A stretch of 18,697 nucleotides of DNA from Fibrobacter sp. UBA4373 (GCA_002390045.1 DGSB01000013.1:1-18697), one strand, 5' to 3'; shown: positions 7,085 through 15,080, numbered from the stretch's first letter. A program made the numbers and translations. Notes: generated by a model not told the origin, from the letters alone.

Positions 7085-8448
7085 GAATCCGGCAGGCCAT
7101 TCCATTGTTGGCTTTGATGCTCTCTGCAATCTTCTTTACAGGTTGTAGTTCGGACGATGGTCTGCAAAAAGAAGTTCTCCAACTTTGGATTATGCCCAAT
7201 AGTCCGGATCCGACTGCGGATATGCAGCATGTGCTTCGCAATTTCGAGCTCGAAAATCCGGGAATCGAAGTGCAGGTCACAGTTCTCGACTGGAGCGTGG
7301 CCTGGACAAAAATTACGACAGCCGCATCGACTCACAGTGGACCCGATGTCATTCAAATGCCGACGACTTGGGCTGCGGCTGTCACCGCGATGGGCGCACT
7401 GATGCCGATGGATTCCCTCATCGGAGCTTCCGGTGGAGATTCTGTTTTTGCATCGGTCTCGATGAAATTTGCTAGACCGCTTGGGATCTCAAGAGCGACG
7501 TCTATCCCGTGGTTTTTGGACGTTCGCCCCTTATTCTACCGTCGCGATGTTTTGGCAGAAGCGAAAGTGGATCCGAAAAAAGTTCGCAATTGGGAAGAAT
7601 TTCGAAATGCGCTGCATAAAATCCGGAATGCCCATGTAAAAATAGACGGACAGCACATCGATCCGATCGGATATCCCGGAAAGCACGACTGGAATGTAAT
7701 CCATAATTTGGCACCCTGGATCTGGGGCGCGGGCGGTGATTTTTTGGATTCCACGGGTCAAAAGAGTTTGCTCGCTACCAAAGAAAGTATTAACGGCATC
7801 CTTTATTACTTGAGCTTAGTGAGGGATGGTTACAACAGCCGCAAGAATTTGTCAAAAAACACGAACCAGGTGAGCATGGATTTTGACGAAGGTCGTCTGG
7901 CTTTTTGGTTTGATGTCACGAACAAAACGCTTTATCTGGACAGCCCGCGCTTTTTGGGAGGATCTTCCAAGAACGTCACGGCTCGCAACTATTCGGTGAT
8001 GCTTCCGCCAGTAGCTCCTGCTGGAAAAACGCCTTATTATTTTGCGGGAGGCTCCAATCTTTCTGTTTCGCGTTATACAAAGCACAAACGCGCGTCCATG
8101 GCTCTTGTCCGCTATTTAACCACCCGTCCGGATGTGCAGCTCGAAATCGCCCGTGTGATGGGATTTATGCCGGCACTCCTTTCGACGTATGAATATCCGT
8201 TCTTTAAGGACGACGGAAAGCGCGATGTCTTTCAGCAGATGGTGTTGCATCTGCGCTCTTACCCAGCCGTGCCTTATTGGGGCGAAATCGAAACGGAAAT
8301 TCTTTTACGCCGCTTTGGAAATATTTTTGATTTGATTACGGCAAGTCCCGAAAATGTTTGGCCGGAAAAGGATATTATTGCAGAGATCCGAGCCGCCGAT
8401 AAGGAAGTGGACCGCTTTATTCATCGCCAGATGGAGAACAATCGATGA
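7081..8448 (+). CDS. ABC transporter substrate-binding lipoprotein, family 1 (carbohydrate type)
   Basis: The external solute receptor of the importer, 455 residues. It begins with a lipoprotein signal (hydrophobic stretch 6-19, lipobox FTGC with Cys22), so it is lipid-anchored rather than free in the periplasm. The residues after the anchor (SSDDG) form a short flexible linker. The body has the family 1 binding-protein pattern: LQLWIMPN near the start, HVLRNFELENPGIEVQV (first lobe), WTKITTAASTHSGPDVIQMPTTW, then WNVIHNLAPWIWGAGGDFLD in the second lobe. Substrates of this family are mostly sugars, oligosaccharides or glycerol-phosphates; which one cannot be told here. The start is TTG at 7081, overlapping the ATPase stop as TTGA. 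It is chosen because it gives the signal peptide directly and the usual 4-nt coupling. Confidence 0.93.
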   Translation: MRIRQAIPLLALMLSAIFFTGCSSDDGLQKEVLQLWIMPNSPDPTADMQHVLRNFELENPGIEVQVTVLDWSVAWTKITTAASTHSGPDVIQMPTTWAAAVTAMGALMPMDSLIGASGGDSVFASVSMKFARPLGISRATSIPWFLDVRPLFYRRDVLAEAKVDPKKVRNWEEFRNALHKIRNAHVKIDGQHIDPIGYPGKHDWNVIHNLAPWIWGAGGDFLDSTGQKSLLATKESINGILYYLSLVRDGYNSRKNLSKNTNQVSMDFDEGRLAFWFDVTNKTLYLDSPRFLGGSSKNVTARNYSVMLPPVAPAGKTPYYFAGGSNLSVSRYTKHKRASMALVRYLTTRPDVQLEIARVMGFMPALLSTYEYPFFKDDGKRDVFQQMVLHLRSYPAVPYWGEIETEILLRRFGNIFDLITASPENVWPEKDIIAEIRAADKEVDRFIHRQMENNR

Positions 8449-9383
8449 GAACGCGATATCTCTTTTTGCTTCCGATGTTTATCTATGCCGTCCTTTTCTT
8501 TTTTATTCCGGTTCTCTTCGGCATGCTCCTTCCGTTTTTTTCGGGAGAAGTGAATCCTCAGGAAATTCAAGGCGGATCCTTTAGTGTTTCGAATTATATC
8601 GAATCCGTTTCTTCGGGAATGGGGACAAGCCTTATCGATGCCATTCGAAATACGCTCATCTATACTTTTTGTGTTTCTTGCGGGTGCATTGTCCTTGGCC
8701 TTTCCGGAGCGTTGCTTGTCACGCAGAAATTCCCTTCGGTAGGGATTGTGCGCGTATTGCTGATGATTTCCTGGGTAGTTCCGACTTATATTGTCGGACT
8801 TTTGTGGGGATTCATGTGGCAGCAAGACGAAGGCATTATCAATATGATCCTATTTGACTACTTGCACTGGGATCAGATTTCGGGAGTTTTTGGAGCGACT
8901 TGGACTTATTTGCCGGATGGTTCTTTGGTAAAGCCCAACTGGCTGACCGGGCCAAATACGATTTGGGCAATCATTGTGCCTGCGATTTGGCGTAATTGGC
9001 CTTTTTGCATGATGATGTTCCTTTCTGGGCTTTCGGCAATTCCTCACGATATTTATGAAGCGTCGGCATTGGATGGTATTCCTCCTCGTGTTCGTTTTAT
9101 GCATATTACGCTTCCGATTTTACGTCCGATTTTTGCCGTTGTCGTTCTCGAAAGCCTTGTAATCAATATGTATAGCTTTAACTTGGTCGCTATGATGTTT
9201 GGCAACGGTTCCGGATTCCCCGGGAAATTCGGCGATTTGATCATGACGTTCTTGTACAGGACATCATTCCAGACATGGAATTTTGGAGCCGGAGCGGCTC
9301 TTGGCACCATTTCGATGCTCTTTATGCTGATTTGCGTGACGGTTTGGTATCGAAACTTTGCAAGGGAATTGAGAAATGGTTAA
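8445..9383 (+). CDS. ABC transporter permease, MalF-like subunit
   Basis: An inner-membrane channel subunit of 312 residues with six predicted membrane segments; the first is about residues 5-27. The coupling (EAA) loop YEASALDGIPPRVRFMHITL starts at about residue 204 (Glu205, Asp210-Gly211) and contacts the ATPase. A short extracytoplasmic stretch (about 135-170, rich in Trp and Asp) lies between membrane segments but is far smaller than the P2 domain of E. coli MalF. The start ATG overlaps the binding-protein stop (ATGA), and its stop overlaps the next permease start by 8 nt, indicating tight coupling within one operon. Length and topology are normal for the family, in contrast to its partner subunit. 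Confidence 0.93.
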   Translation: MRTRYLFLLPMFIYAVLFFFIPVLFGMLLPFFSGEVNPQEIQGGSFSVSNYIESVSSGMGTSLIDAIRNTLIYTFCVSCGCIVLGLSGALLVTQKFPSVGIVRVLLMISWVVPTYIVGLLWGFMWQQDEGIINMILFDYLHWDQISGVFGATWTYLPDGSLVKPNWLTGPNTIWAIIVPAIWRNWPFCMMMFLSGLSAIPHDIYEASALDGIPPRVRFMHITLPILRPIFAVVVLESLVINMYSFNLVAMMFGNGSGFPGKFGDLIMTFLYRTSFQTWNFGAGAALGTISMLFMLICVTVWYRNFARELRNG

Positions 9384-11559
9384 GTTCCTAGCTTGGACAT
9401 TTGCCATTTTGAACGTGGCCCCGATTCTCTGGATGGTGTGGAGTTCGTTGCTCGGCTCCAGTGAAATCCAGCAGGGAAAAGTGTTCCCGGATCCATACCC
9501 CAATGACGTCGTTTTCTTTGAAAAAACTTCAAATCGAAGTGTTGTTGCCGGAACGTTGCATGGACAAGTCTATCAATATACCGACAAGAACTTGGATAAA
9601 AATTCTCGCCAAAGTTTGGATCTTTCGGCGGTTACCGTCAATTATGCGTTGGCGGATTCCAGCTTGTACGCATTTTCTCCCGACGAAGGATTGATGCAGA
9701 TCAATCTTTCCGAAATGAAAGTGGAAAAAAAATGGGGATGGTCCGATTTTAAGAAATCATTCCGCACATGTGATTTCTCTACGTTCCGTTACGTGCCGAA
9801 TCAAATGCCCGAAGGTGAATTTGTTCGACTGGGCGCTTTGCTGGACACGGTTCCGCTCGTCGAAAACACGGACGTGACTTTCGCAAAGATTTTCAATCGT
9901 TCTTTCCCGAGAGATTCAAGCGTCATTGAATCCCTGAACATGATTTTGAATTCTCCGCAAAGCCTTGCTCAGGTCATTTCGATTTGGCAAACCAAAAAGG
10001 ACTGGGTGAACCCGGCCATCGAAAAACTTTTCAAGAAGCGCTACCGTTCTAAAAAAGAAAATCGCGAACTTTTCCGTTGGTGCCTTGCGGAACGAATTCC
10101 AACGCCTTTGACTATATACCGTCGCATTCCATGGACTTCGATTTGGGTGGACCGTGTTCCGGCGAGTGACCACGGCGTTTCGATTGCGAGTGCCGGAAAT
10201 ACTCTTTGTGTTGGCATGTGGTGGGAATCTTTCCCCGGGATTGCGATTGTCAATAAAAAGACAGGGAAAATCGGTTGGATTACGCCACAAAACGGACTCC
10301 CGTCGAGCTCGGTTCAGCGCATTTTACGGGTATCCGACAAAGAAGTTCTCGTGGCGCATGACCAGGGATTTTCTTTGATCGATGTCCAGAATGAAAAAAT
10401 AAAGGCCAATTATATCTTTGGCGAATCGGGACTTCCTTTTTACAATGGACGCGACATGCGTCTTTCCGTGGTTAGCCGGAGTTCCATGCTTTTTGCCTGC
10501 GGACGTGAAATCGTATTTTTTGATTTCCGCGCTGGCCAAGCGGTAAAACGTCTTTATGGGGACTCTCATTTATTCCAGTCGGATATTTCGACGATTAAGA
10601 GTGTTGGCAACCGCGTTTTCTTTGGACTCTCTAACGGCATTGTCGAAATGAATCTTTGGGATTTGTTGAGTGAAGATTATTCCCAAAAGACTTATTCTGT
10701 GGCAGGAACCGCAACCAGCCTTGCTTATGACGAAGGGAACCTTTTAGTCGGAATGCAAAATGGAACGCTGTCGAGCGTAGAACTTGCCTCGAATGCAATC
10801 GTCGCCATGGAAACCCTTCCTTCGGGTGGTCTTTATTTGCACTGGCGCAATTATGAAGACCTCTGGCGGACGATTCCGTTTGGAACGTTCTTGCTGAATT
10901 CGCTTGTCATCTGTAGTTCTACGGTTTTGATTTGTTTAATTTTGGGCTCTTTGGCGGGCTACGGGCTTGCCAGGTCTCCGATTCGCCACAGCCTTTTTGT
11001 CAATGTCGGATTGATTTGGAGTCAGGTGATTCCCAACGTTCTCTTGTTAATTCCCGCGTTTTTGATTGCGTCTTATTTGCAGTTGCATTCTTCAATCCAT
11101 ATGCTGAATTCTCGTGCGGGAATTATTGTCCTTTATTCTGCGCTATTCCTTCCGATGGCGACTTGGCTTTTGCAAAGCTTCTTCCGCTCGGTCCCTCATG
11201 AAATCGAGGAAGCGGCCTTGCTCGACGGCTGTACTCCGATTTCTGCATTCTTCCGAATCATTGTCCCATCGTCTCTTCCCGGCATTTTGGCAACGGGCAT
11301 CTACATTTTTATTCTGGCTTGGGATGAATTGATGTTTGCCTGGGTATTTTCGATGGATGTCTCAACGGCAACGATTCCTGTCGGCATGCGCTTGTTCTTT
11401 GGTCAGTTTGCAACGCGATACGATTTGGTGATGGCGGCCGCAACGCTATCGACTTTGCCGGTGATCATTCTATTCTTGATCGTTCAACGTCGCTTGGTTA
11501 GCGGATTCCCAGGGGGACGGGCTGTTGCAGCTCGCAATATAGCCAAGAAAGGCCGATGA
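9376..11559 (+). CDS. ABC transporter permease, MalG-like subunit with a large beta-propeller-like domain in its first external loop
   Basis: A protein of 727 residues against roughly 270-300 for ordinary MalG-type subunits. Residues 1-37 carry the first membrane segment (about 4-24) and the expected short PILWMVWSSL stretch. From about residue 486 the normal permease resumes with HWRNYEDLW (the NY motif before the second segment) and FLLNSLVI, then segments 2-6. The EAA loop EIEEAALLDG is at 609-618. Everything needed for a permease is therefore present, and about 450 residues are inserted between segments 1 and 2, on the outer face. The insert contains short strand-rich repeats ending in a G-x-hydrophobic pattern, read here as propeller blades; NGLPSSSVQRIL (306-317) recalls the two-component-regulator propeller family. 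The ATG at 9376 overlaps the MalF-like stop. Reading frame and codon use stay even through the insert, so no assembly artefact is apparent. Confidence 0.92.
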   Translation: MVKFLAWTFAILNVAPILWMVWSSLLGSSEIQQGKVFPDPYPNDVVFFEKTSNRSVVAGTLHGQVYQYTDKNLDKNSRQSLDLSAVTVNYALADSSLYAFSPDEGLMQINLSEMKVEKKWGWSDFKKSFRTCDFSTFRYVPNQMPEGEFVRLGALLDTVPLVENTDVTFAKIFNRSFPRDSSVIESLNMILNSPQSLAQVISIWQTKKDWVNPAIEKLFKKRYRSKKENRELFRWCLAERIPTPLTIYRRIPWTSIWVDRVPASDHGVSIASAGNTLCVGMWWESFPGIAIVNKKTGKIGWITPQNGLPSSSVQRILRVSDKEVLVAHDQGFSLIDVQNEKIKANYIFGESGLPFYNGRDMRLSVVSRSSMLFACGREIVFFDFRAGQAVKRLYGDSHLFQSDISTIKSVGNRVFFGLSNGIVEMNLWDLLSEDYSQKTYSVAGTATSLAYDEGNLLVGMQNGTLSSVELASNAIVAMETLPSGGLYLHWRNYEDLWRTIPFGTFLLNSLVICSSTVLICLILGSLAGYGLARSPIRHSLFVNVGLIWSQVIPNVLLLIPAFLIASYLQLHSSIHMLNSRAGIIVLYSALFLPMATWLLQSFFRSVPHEIEEAALLDGCTPISAFFRIIVPSSLPGILATGIYIFILAWDELMFAWVFSMDVSTATIPVGMRLFFGQFATRYDLVMAAATLSTLPVIILFLIVQRRLVSGFPGGRAVAARNIAKKGR
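9490..10830 (+). other. Insert in the MalG-like permease: predicted seven-bladed propeller split by a helical segment
   Basis: Residues 39-485 of the permease. By eye two blades come first (about 45-75 with VVAGTLHGQVYQY, and about 78-115 with SLYAFSPDEGLMQI). A charged, helix-like part of roughly 110-130 residues follows (about 145-265, including VNPAIEKLFKKRYRSKKENR). Five more blades then run at about 268-306, 307-355, 356-400, 401-443 and 444-482. Repeated features are a hydrophobic strand, then a short strand reading VFFG, LLVG, VLVA or LCVG, then a turn with Gly or Asp-Gln-Gly. Two plus five blades would close one ring, and the closed ring's ends would lie together, as an insertion into a loop needs. 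Blade borders are approximate. Confidence 0.6.
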
Positions 11560-11567
11560 ATGTTTGC

Positions 11568-11573
11568 TAAATT
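11568..11573 (+). promoter_or_regulatory. Candidate -10 element (TAAATT) upstream of the DUF2062-DUF1015 gene
   Basis: TAAATT lies 9 nt after the last codon of the permease gene and 42 nt before the ATG at 11616. No terminator is visible between the two genes, so the downstream run may be both read through from the transporter operon and started here. No clear -35 was seen. Confidence 0.4.
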
Positions 11574-11600
11574 GCTATTTTAAGGAAAAATTTTGGCATT

Positions 11601-11606
11601 GGAGAG
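11601..11606 (+). promoter_or_regulatory. Ribosome binding site deciding the start at 11616
   Basis: GGAGAG ends 9 nt before ATG 11616, a normal spacing. It directly abuts the in-frame TTG at 11607, which is therefore rejected as the start. Confidence 0.7.
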
Positions 11607-11615
11607 TTGTTTCTG

Positions 11616-13445
11616 ATGAAAGTGAAAAGAAAAAAGTCGGACGAATCCAGGGCTACGCGAATTTCTCGCGTCTATTTCAATCGGATGTTTCCGAAAAGAA
11701 TGGATGCGCTTGAAGTGGCTCTTTCGGTATTCGTGGGCGTTTTTGTCGGTATTTGGCCGACAATCGGTGTTGCCATTATTTTGACAGTGGCGATTTGCGC
11801 TTTGTTCAAGCTTCCTAAAGTTCCGGGAGTCATTTCATCTTTTGTCGCGAATCCCGTGACGCAGTTCGGATTCTTTTATCCGTCGGGATATTTTATCGGC
11901 AAAAAAATCTGGCAACCCGAATCGATTAACTTTGATTTTTTGGAAGAACTGAAGGGGCTTTCGTTCCGTAACGCTCTGGATGTCGTCACGCGCCTTTGGA
12001 GTGAAGCCGCAGGGCACGTGATCGCTTTCTTGATCGGGATCACGATCGTCGCTCTTATTTTTGGCGCAATTTTTGGAATCGCCGCCTATTTCATTGTATC
12101 TTACCGCAAGCGTAAGCACATTGAAGTCAAGAACCAGTATATCCACGAATTGATCGCTGAAGATCAAATTGTTATTAAAGAAGCCAAGCAAAAAGGAAAA
12201 CACATGCATATCTTTCCGTTTAAAGCACTCCGTCCTGTTGATCCCGCTCAGGCCAAGGACATTTCTGCCCTGCCTTATGACGTGATGAACCGTGAAGAAG
12301 CCAAGGAAATGGCCAAGGGCCTTCCGCATTCCTATCTGCGCATCACGCGTGCAGAACTTGAACTCCCGGATTCCGTGGACGCCTACGACCCGCAAGTCTA
12401 TGCTCATGCCAAGGAAAACTTGGACAAGTTCATCGCCGAAGGCGTGATCGCTTTTGATAAAAAAGACTGCCTCTACATCTACCGCCAGACCATGGAAGGC
12501 CGCGAACAGTATGGCCTTGTTTGCACGGTCCCGGCGAAGGATTACTTCGAAGGTGTCATCAAGAAGCATGAACTCACCCGTAAAGACAAGGAAGACGACC
12601 GTCTTCGTCATATCCTCGCCACGAATTCCAACACGGGTCCGGTGTTCCTCACATACCGTGACAACGGTCAGTTTGCACTTCTCAAGGACATCATCGCCCG
12701 CAAGCCGGTCTACGACTTCGTCACAGAAGCGGACGGTTTCGGTCACACGGTCTGGGTTATCGATGACGATGCAGAAATCGAAAAGATCTGCCGCGCCTTT
12801 GATGCAGTTCCTGTGAGCTATATCGCGGACGGTCACCACCGTAGTGCCGCTGGCGCTCGTGCTGCCGGCTATCGAGCATCCCAGAATCCGGAAAACAAGG
12901 GCGACGAAGAATACAATCGTTACCTCGCAATCCTTTTCCCGAGCACCCAGCTCAAGATCCTGGACTACAACCGCGTCCTGAAGGATTTGAACGGTCGCAC
13001 TCCGGAACAGTTGATGGAAGAATTGAAGAAAATCTTCATCATTTCGGAACTTCCGGGTCAAGCTCATCCGACGAAGCAGAACGTGGTGAACATGTATCTC
13101 GGTGGCAAGTGGTACGCTTGCGAATTCAAACCGGAATATTTGCAGAACCTCGGCCCTGTCGATAGCCTTGACGTAGCGCTCCTCCAGAAGCTCGTTTTGA
13201 AGCCGCTCTTCAACGTGGAAGATCCGAGAACCGCTCAGAACATCGACTTTGTCGGTGGCATCCGCGGTCTTGGCGAACTCGAAAAGCGCGTGAACTCTGG
13301 TGAATGCGCGGTTGCTTTCGCGATGTATCCGACCTCCTTGGATCAGTTGATGGCGATTGCCGATGCCGGTGAAATCATGCCGCCGAAGAGCACATGGTTT
13401 GAACCGAAACTTCGCGATGGTCTTCTCGTTCATACGTTGGACTAA
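11616..13445 (+). CDS. DUF2062 membrane domain fused to a complete DUF1015 domain
   Basis: A protein of 609 residues in two unlike halves. Residues 1-196: a basic N-terminus, then about 30-180 with three or four hydrophobic segments and the DUF2062 hallmarks GVFVGIWPTIGVA and VANPVTQFGFFYPSGYFIG, ending in a charged helix. Residues 197-609: DUF1015, opening with MHIFPFKALRPVDPAQAK and PYDVMNREEAK. At 405-409 it carries DGHHR, a motif also seen in ParB/sulfiredoxin-fold proteins, and it contains LDVALLQKLVLKPLF and FVGG. Neither domain has a function I can name with confidence; the DGHHR motif hints at a nucleotide-using enzyme (inference). Codon use shifts at the junction: the second half is strongly biased like mdh, the first is not. 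The second half also has its own AAGGAA and ATG (12204), so it may be made separately as a 413-residue protein. The fusion is unusual as far as I know. Confidence 0.85.
   Translation: MKVKRKKSDESRATRISRVYFNRMFPKRMDALEVALSVFVGVFVGIWPTIGVAIILTVAICALFKLPKVPGVISSFVANPVTQFGFFYPSGYFIGKKIWQPESINFDFLEELKGLSFRNALDVVTRLWSEAAGHVIAFLIGITIVALIFGAIFGIAAYFIVSYRKRKHIEVKNQYIHELIAEDQIVIKEAKQKGKHMHIFPFKALRPVDPAQAKDISALPYDVMNREEAKEMAKGLPHSYLRITRAELELPDSVDAYDPQVYAHAKENLDKFIAEGVIAFDKKDCLYIYRQTMEGREQYGLVCTVPAKDYFEGVIKKHELTRKDKEDDRLRHILATNSNTGPVFLTYRDNGQFALLKDIIARKPVYDFVTEADGFGHTVWVIDDDAEIEKICRAFDAVPVSYIADGHHRSAAGARAAGYRASQNPENKGDEEYNRYLAILFPSTQLKILDYNRVLKDLNGRTPEQLMEELKKIFIISELPGQAHPTKQNVVNMYLGGKWYACEFKPEYLQNLGPVDSLDVALLQKLVLKPLFNVEDPRTAQNIDFVGGIRGLGELEKRVNSGECAVAFAMYPTSLDQLMAIADAGEIMPPKSTWFEPKLRDGLLVHTLD
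12193..12206 (+). promoter_or_regulatory. Internal ribosome binding site and ATG for a separate DUF1015 protein
   Basis: An A-rich AAGGAA (12193-12198) sits 5 nt before ATG 12204, which encodes MHIFPF, exactly where stand-alone DUF1015 proteins begin. This internal start would give 413 residues (12204-13445). It lies in the same frame as the larger protein. Confidence 0.55.
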
Positions 13446-13449
13446 CGAA

Positions 13450-14691
13450 GTGAAACTGTTCCGATTGCACGGTTTGAAAAAGAAAATGAGCATCCTCTTC
13501 TGGACGCTCGTTTTCGCTCTTTCTGCGCATGCGGGACATTTGACTGTTGCCGGAGTTTCCGATGGGGGAGGGGCAATTCGCGATCTCCAACTTCGGGAAT
13601 TTGGCATGGTCTTTCATCCAGGAGCAAACGGCTACCTTGGAGCGAATTTATTTTATTTTCCGCTGCCAAGCCAGTCGCGTTTAAGCACCGAATATGGAAA
13701 GCACGAAGGCTACGTTCTTCGAGAAAATTTTGCAGGATACTTTGCCGAAGAGCTCGGCAAAAGCGGTTGGGATTTAGGTATTCTGTGGTGGATTGAACGC
13801 CACGGTTGGGATAGCGAAGACTTCGCGATATTTCCCAATTATGGAAAATTTTCTTTGATCCGAAGCGTTCATACGACTGGCTTTACGATTGCACGCCCGA
13901 AGCAGAATTTTGGCGTTGCCGGAGGTATCCAGTACAGCAATCCAGAATTTGTCGGTCAGGTTTACGAACCGGAAACGGATACTTTGTACGAATGGGCGGC
14001 CGCGACGATTGGACCCATTGCGGCACAAACCAGTTTTCACCATTCTAGCTTCCGTCATGCCCGCGTTTCGCTGAATCTTGAATCCAAAAAAGTTTTTGGC
14101 GGTAGGGAATCTGGACCGCTGACTTATTTGCCAAATATCGATGTCGCCGTTTATAGACGGAATCACGATGGAAAAGATTCCCTGCGTATTTTTTGGGAGC
14201 AGAATTTAATTGCACAGCGTTTGTATGCAGAAGCTGCCGTGTATTTTCCGGATCCTGCGCTTCGTTTTATCGCGCTCAAGTATTATCCGGATCCGTCCAA
14301 AGTCGTTTCCATCGATGTGACCTGCTACCGTAAACCGGATAGAAAACTTTTATGGGGCGGTGGATTGTCGATGCCTTTTGTTCGCGTTGCTTACAATCAC
14401 GCAGATGACATCGAAAACGTTTTCGGCTTACGCGGAACCTTTGTGCTCCAATTCCATTTTGCAATCGAAAAGATTCGCGATACATTTGTCGGTTTGAACG
14501 GTTCCAAGGCGACGCCGATGATGACGCGTGAAATTGATACCGATGAAAATGTGAAAAAGCAAAGAAGAGAAGAACGGGAAAAGGAATTTGAAGAATCCCG
14601 TCGAAGCAAGACTTCGGCTCAGACATCATCCACGACATCTTCTCCTCGTGAAATTACGGCAACGGGAATCGTTCGGGAGAATGCCAAATGA
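13450..14691 (+). CDS. Exported barrel-like protein of unknown function with a charged, Ser/Thr-rich tail
   Basis: A protein of 413 residues that I do not recognise. It has a signal peptide (basic n-region KLFRLHGLKKK, hydrophobic ILFWTLVFALS, likely cleavage after AHA at about residue 28). A body of alternating hydrophobic/polar strands rich in Tyr, Phe and Gly follows, as in outer-membrane barrels. An odd C-terminal tail (about 355-413) is first very charged (KKQRREEREKEFEESRR) and then Ser/Thr-rich. Outer-membrane barrels usually end in a strand with a terminal aromatic residue, so the tail argues for a periplasmic extension or a different fold. The GTG at 13450 is chosen: it lies 4 nt after the stop of the preceding gene and gives a complete signal peptide. 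ATG 13486 is the alternative. The stop overlaps the lipoprotein start (ATGA), so the two products probably work together. Confidence 0.65.
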   Translation: MKLFRLHGLKKKMSILFWTLVFALSAHAGHLTVAGVSDGGGAIRDLQLREFGMVFHPGANGYLGANLFYFPLPSQSRLSTEYGKHEGYVLRENFAGYFAEELGKSGWDLGILWWIERHGWDSEDFAIFPNYGKFSLIRSVHTTGFTIARPKQNFGVAGGIQYSNPEFVGQVYEPETDTLYEWAAATIGPIAAQTSFHHSSFRHARVSLNLESKKVFGGRESGPLTYLPNIDVAVYRRNHDGKDSLRIFWEQNLIAQRLYAEAAVYFPDPALRFIALKYYPDPSKVVSIDVTCYRKPDRKLLWGGGLSMPFVRVAYNHADDIENVFGLRGTFVLQFHFAIEKIRDTFVGLNGSKATPMMTREIDTDENVKKQRREEREKEFEESRRSKTSAQTSSTTSSPREITATGIVRENAK

Positions 14692-15050
14692 AAAAGATTC
14701 GCTTCGCCTGTATCGCATTCCTAGCCCTTGCGTTATGCTCTTGCACACATTTGGTGCTCGATTCAACAGAACGCTTGCAGGTCAAAAATTTAACGGATCA
14801 AGATATCGCCCAACTGTCGGTAGTGGGTAAGAACGATACGATTCTTTGGATTCCGGATACCATTGCTGCGGGAGCTCTTTCCTATGTATATGAACAGGAT
14901 TTTGTCGGCTCGTTCCACATCGTAATCAAGGCAAAGGATTCAACAGGGGCTTGGGAAATCGTCGATATGGGGAAAATTGATTTTGCTGGGGGCAGTGAAC
15001 TCCTCAAAATTTCAAAAAAAGACGGTGAATGGGATCATCATTTCGAATAA
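14688..15050 (+). CDS. Small lipoprotein of unknown function
   Basis: A protein of 120 residues with a clear lipoprotein signal: KKIR, a hydrophobic stretch, and lipobox LCSC with the lipidated Cys at 19. The mature part of about 100 residues looks like a compact beta sandwich (LQVKNLTDQDIAQLSVVG, ILWIPDTIAAGALSYVYE, FHIVIKAKDSTGAWEIV). This resembles small domains that place a strand-rich face outwards, but no family is recognised. It overlaps the preceding barrel-like gene by 4 nt and precedes smc by 30 nt without a terminator. A role as partner or periplasmic anchor of the preceding exported protein is plausible from position only. Confidence 0.75.
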   Translation: MKKIRFACIAFLALALCSCTHLVLDSTERLQVKNLTDQDIAQLSVVGKNDTILWIPDTIAAGALSYVYEQDFVGSFHIVIKAKDSTGAWEIVDMGKIDFAGGSELLKISKKDGEWDHHFE

Positions 15051-15080
15051 AAGTGACGAAAAAATTATTTTTGATATAAC

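Noticed and set aside
13357..13449. Upstream ATG for the exported barrel-like protein inside the DUF1015 gene
   Set aside because: It would bury the signal peptide more than 40 residues inside; GTG 13450 or ATG 13486 gives a proper signal peptide.
11835..13607. Open frame of 590 codons on the minus strand opposite the DUF2062-DUF1015 gene
   Set aside because: It contains no recognisable motif and is explained by codon bias of the plus-strand gene, whose two domains are clear.
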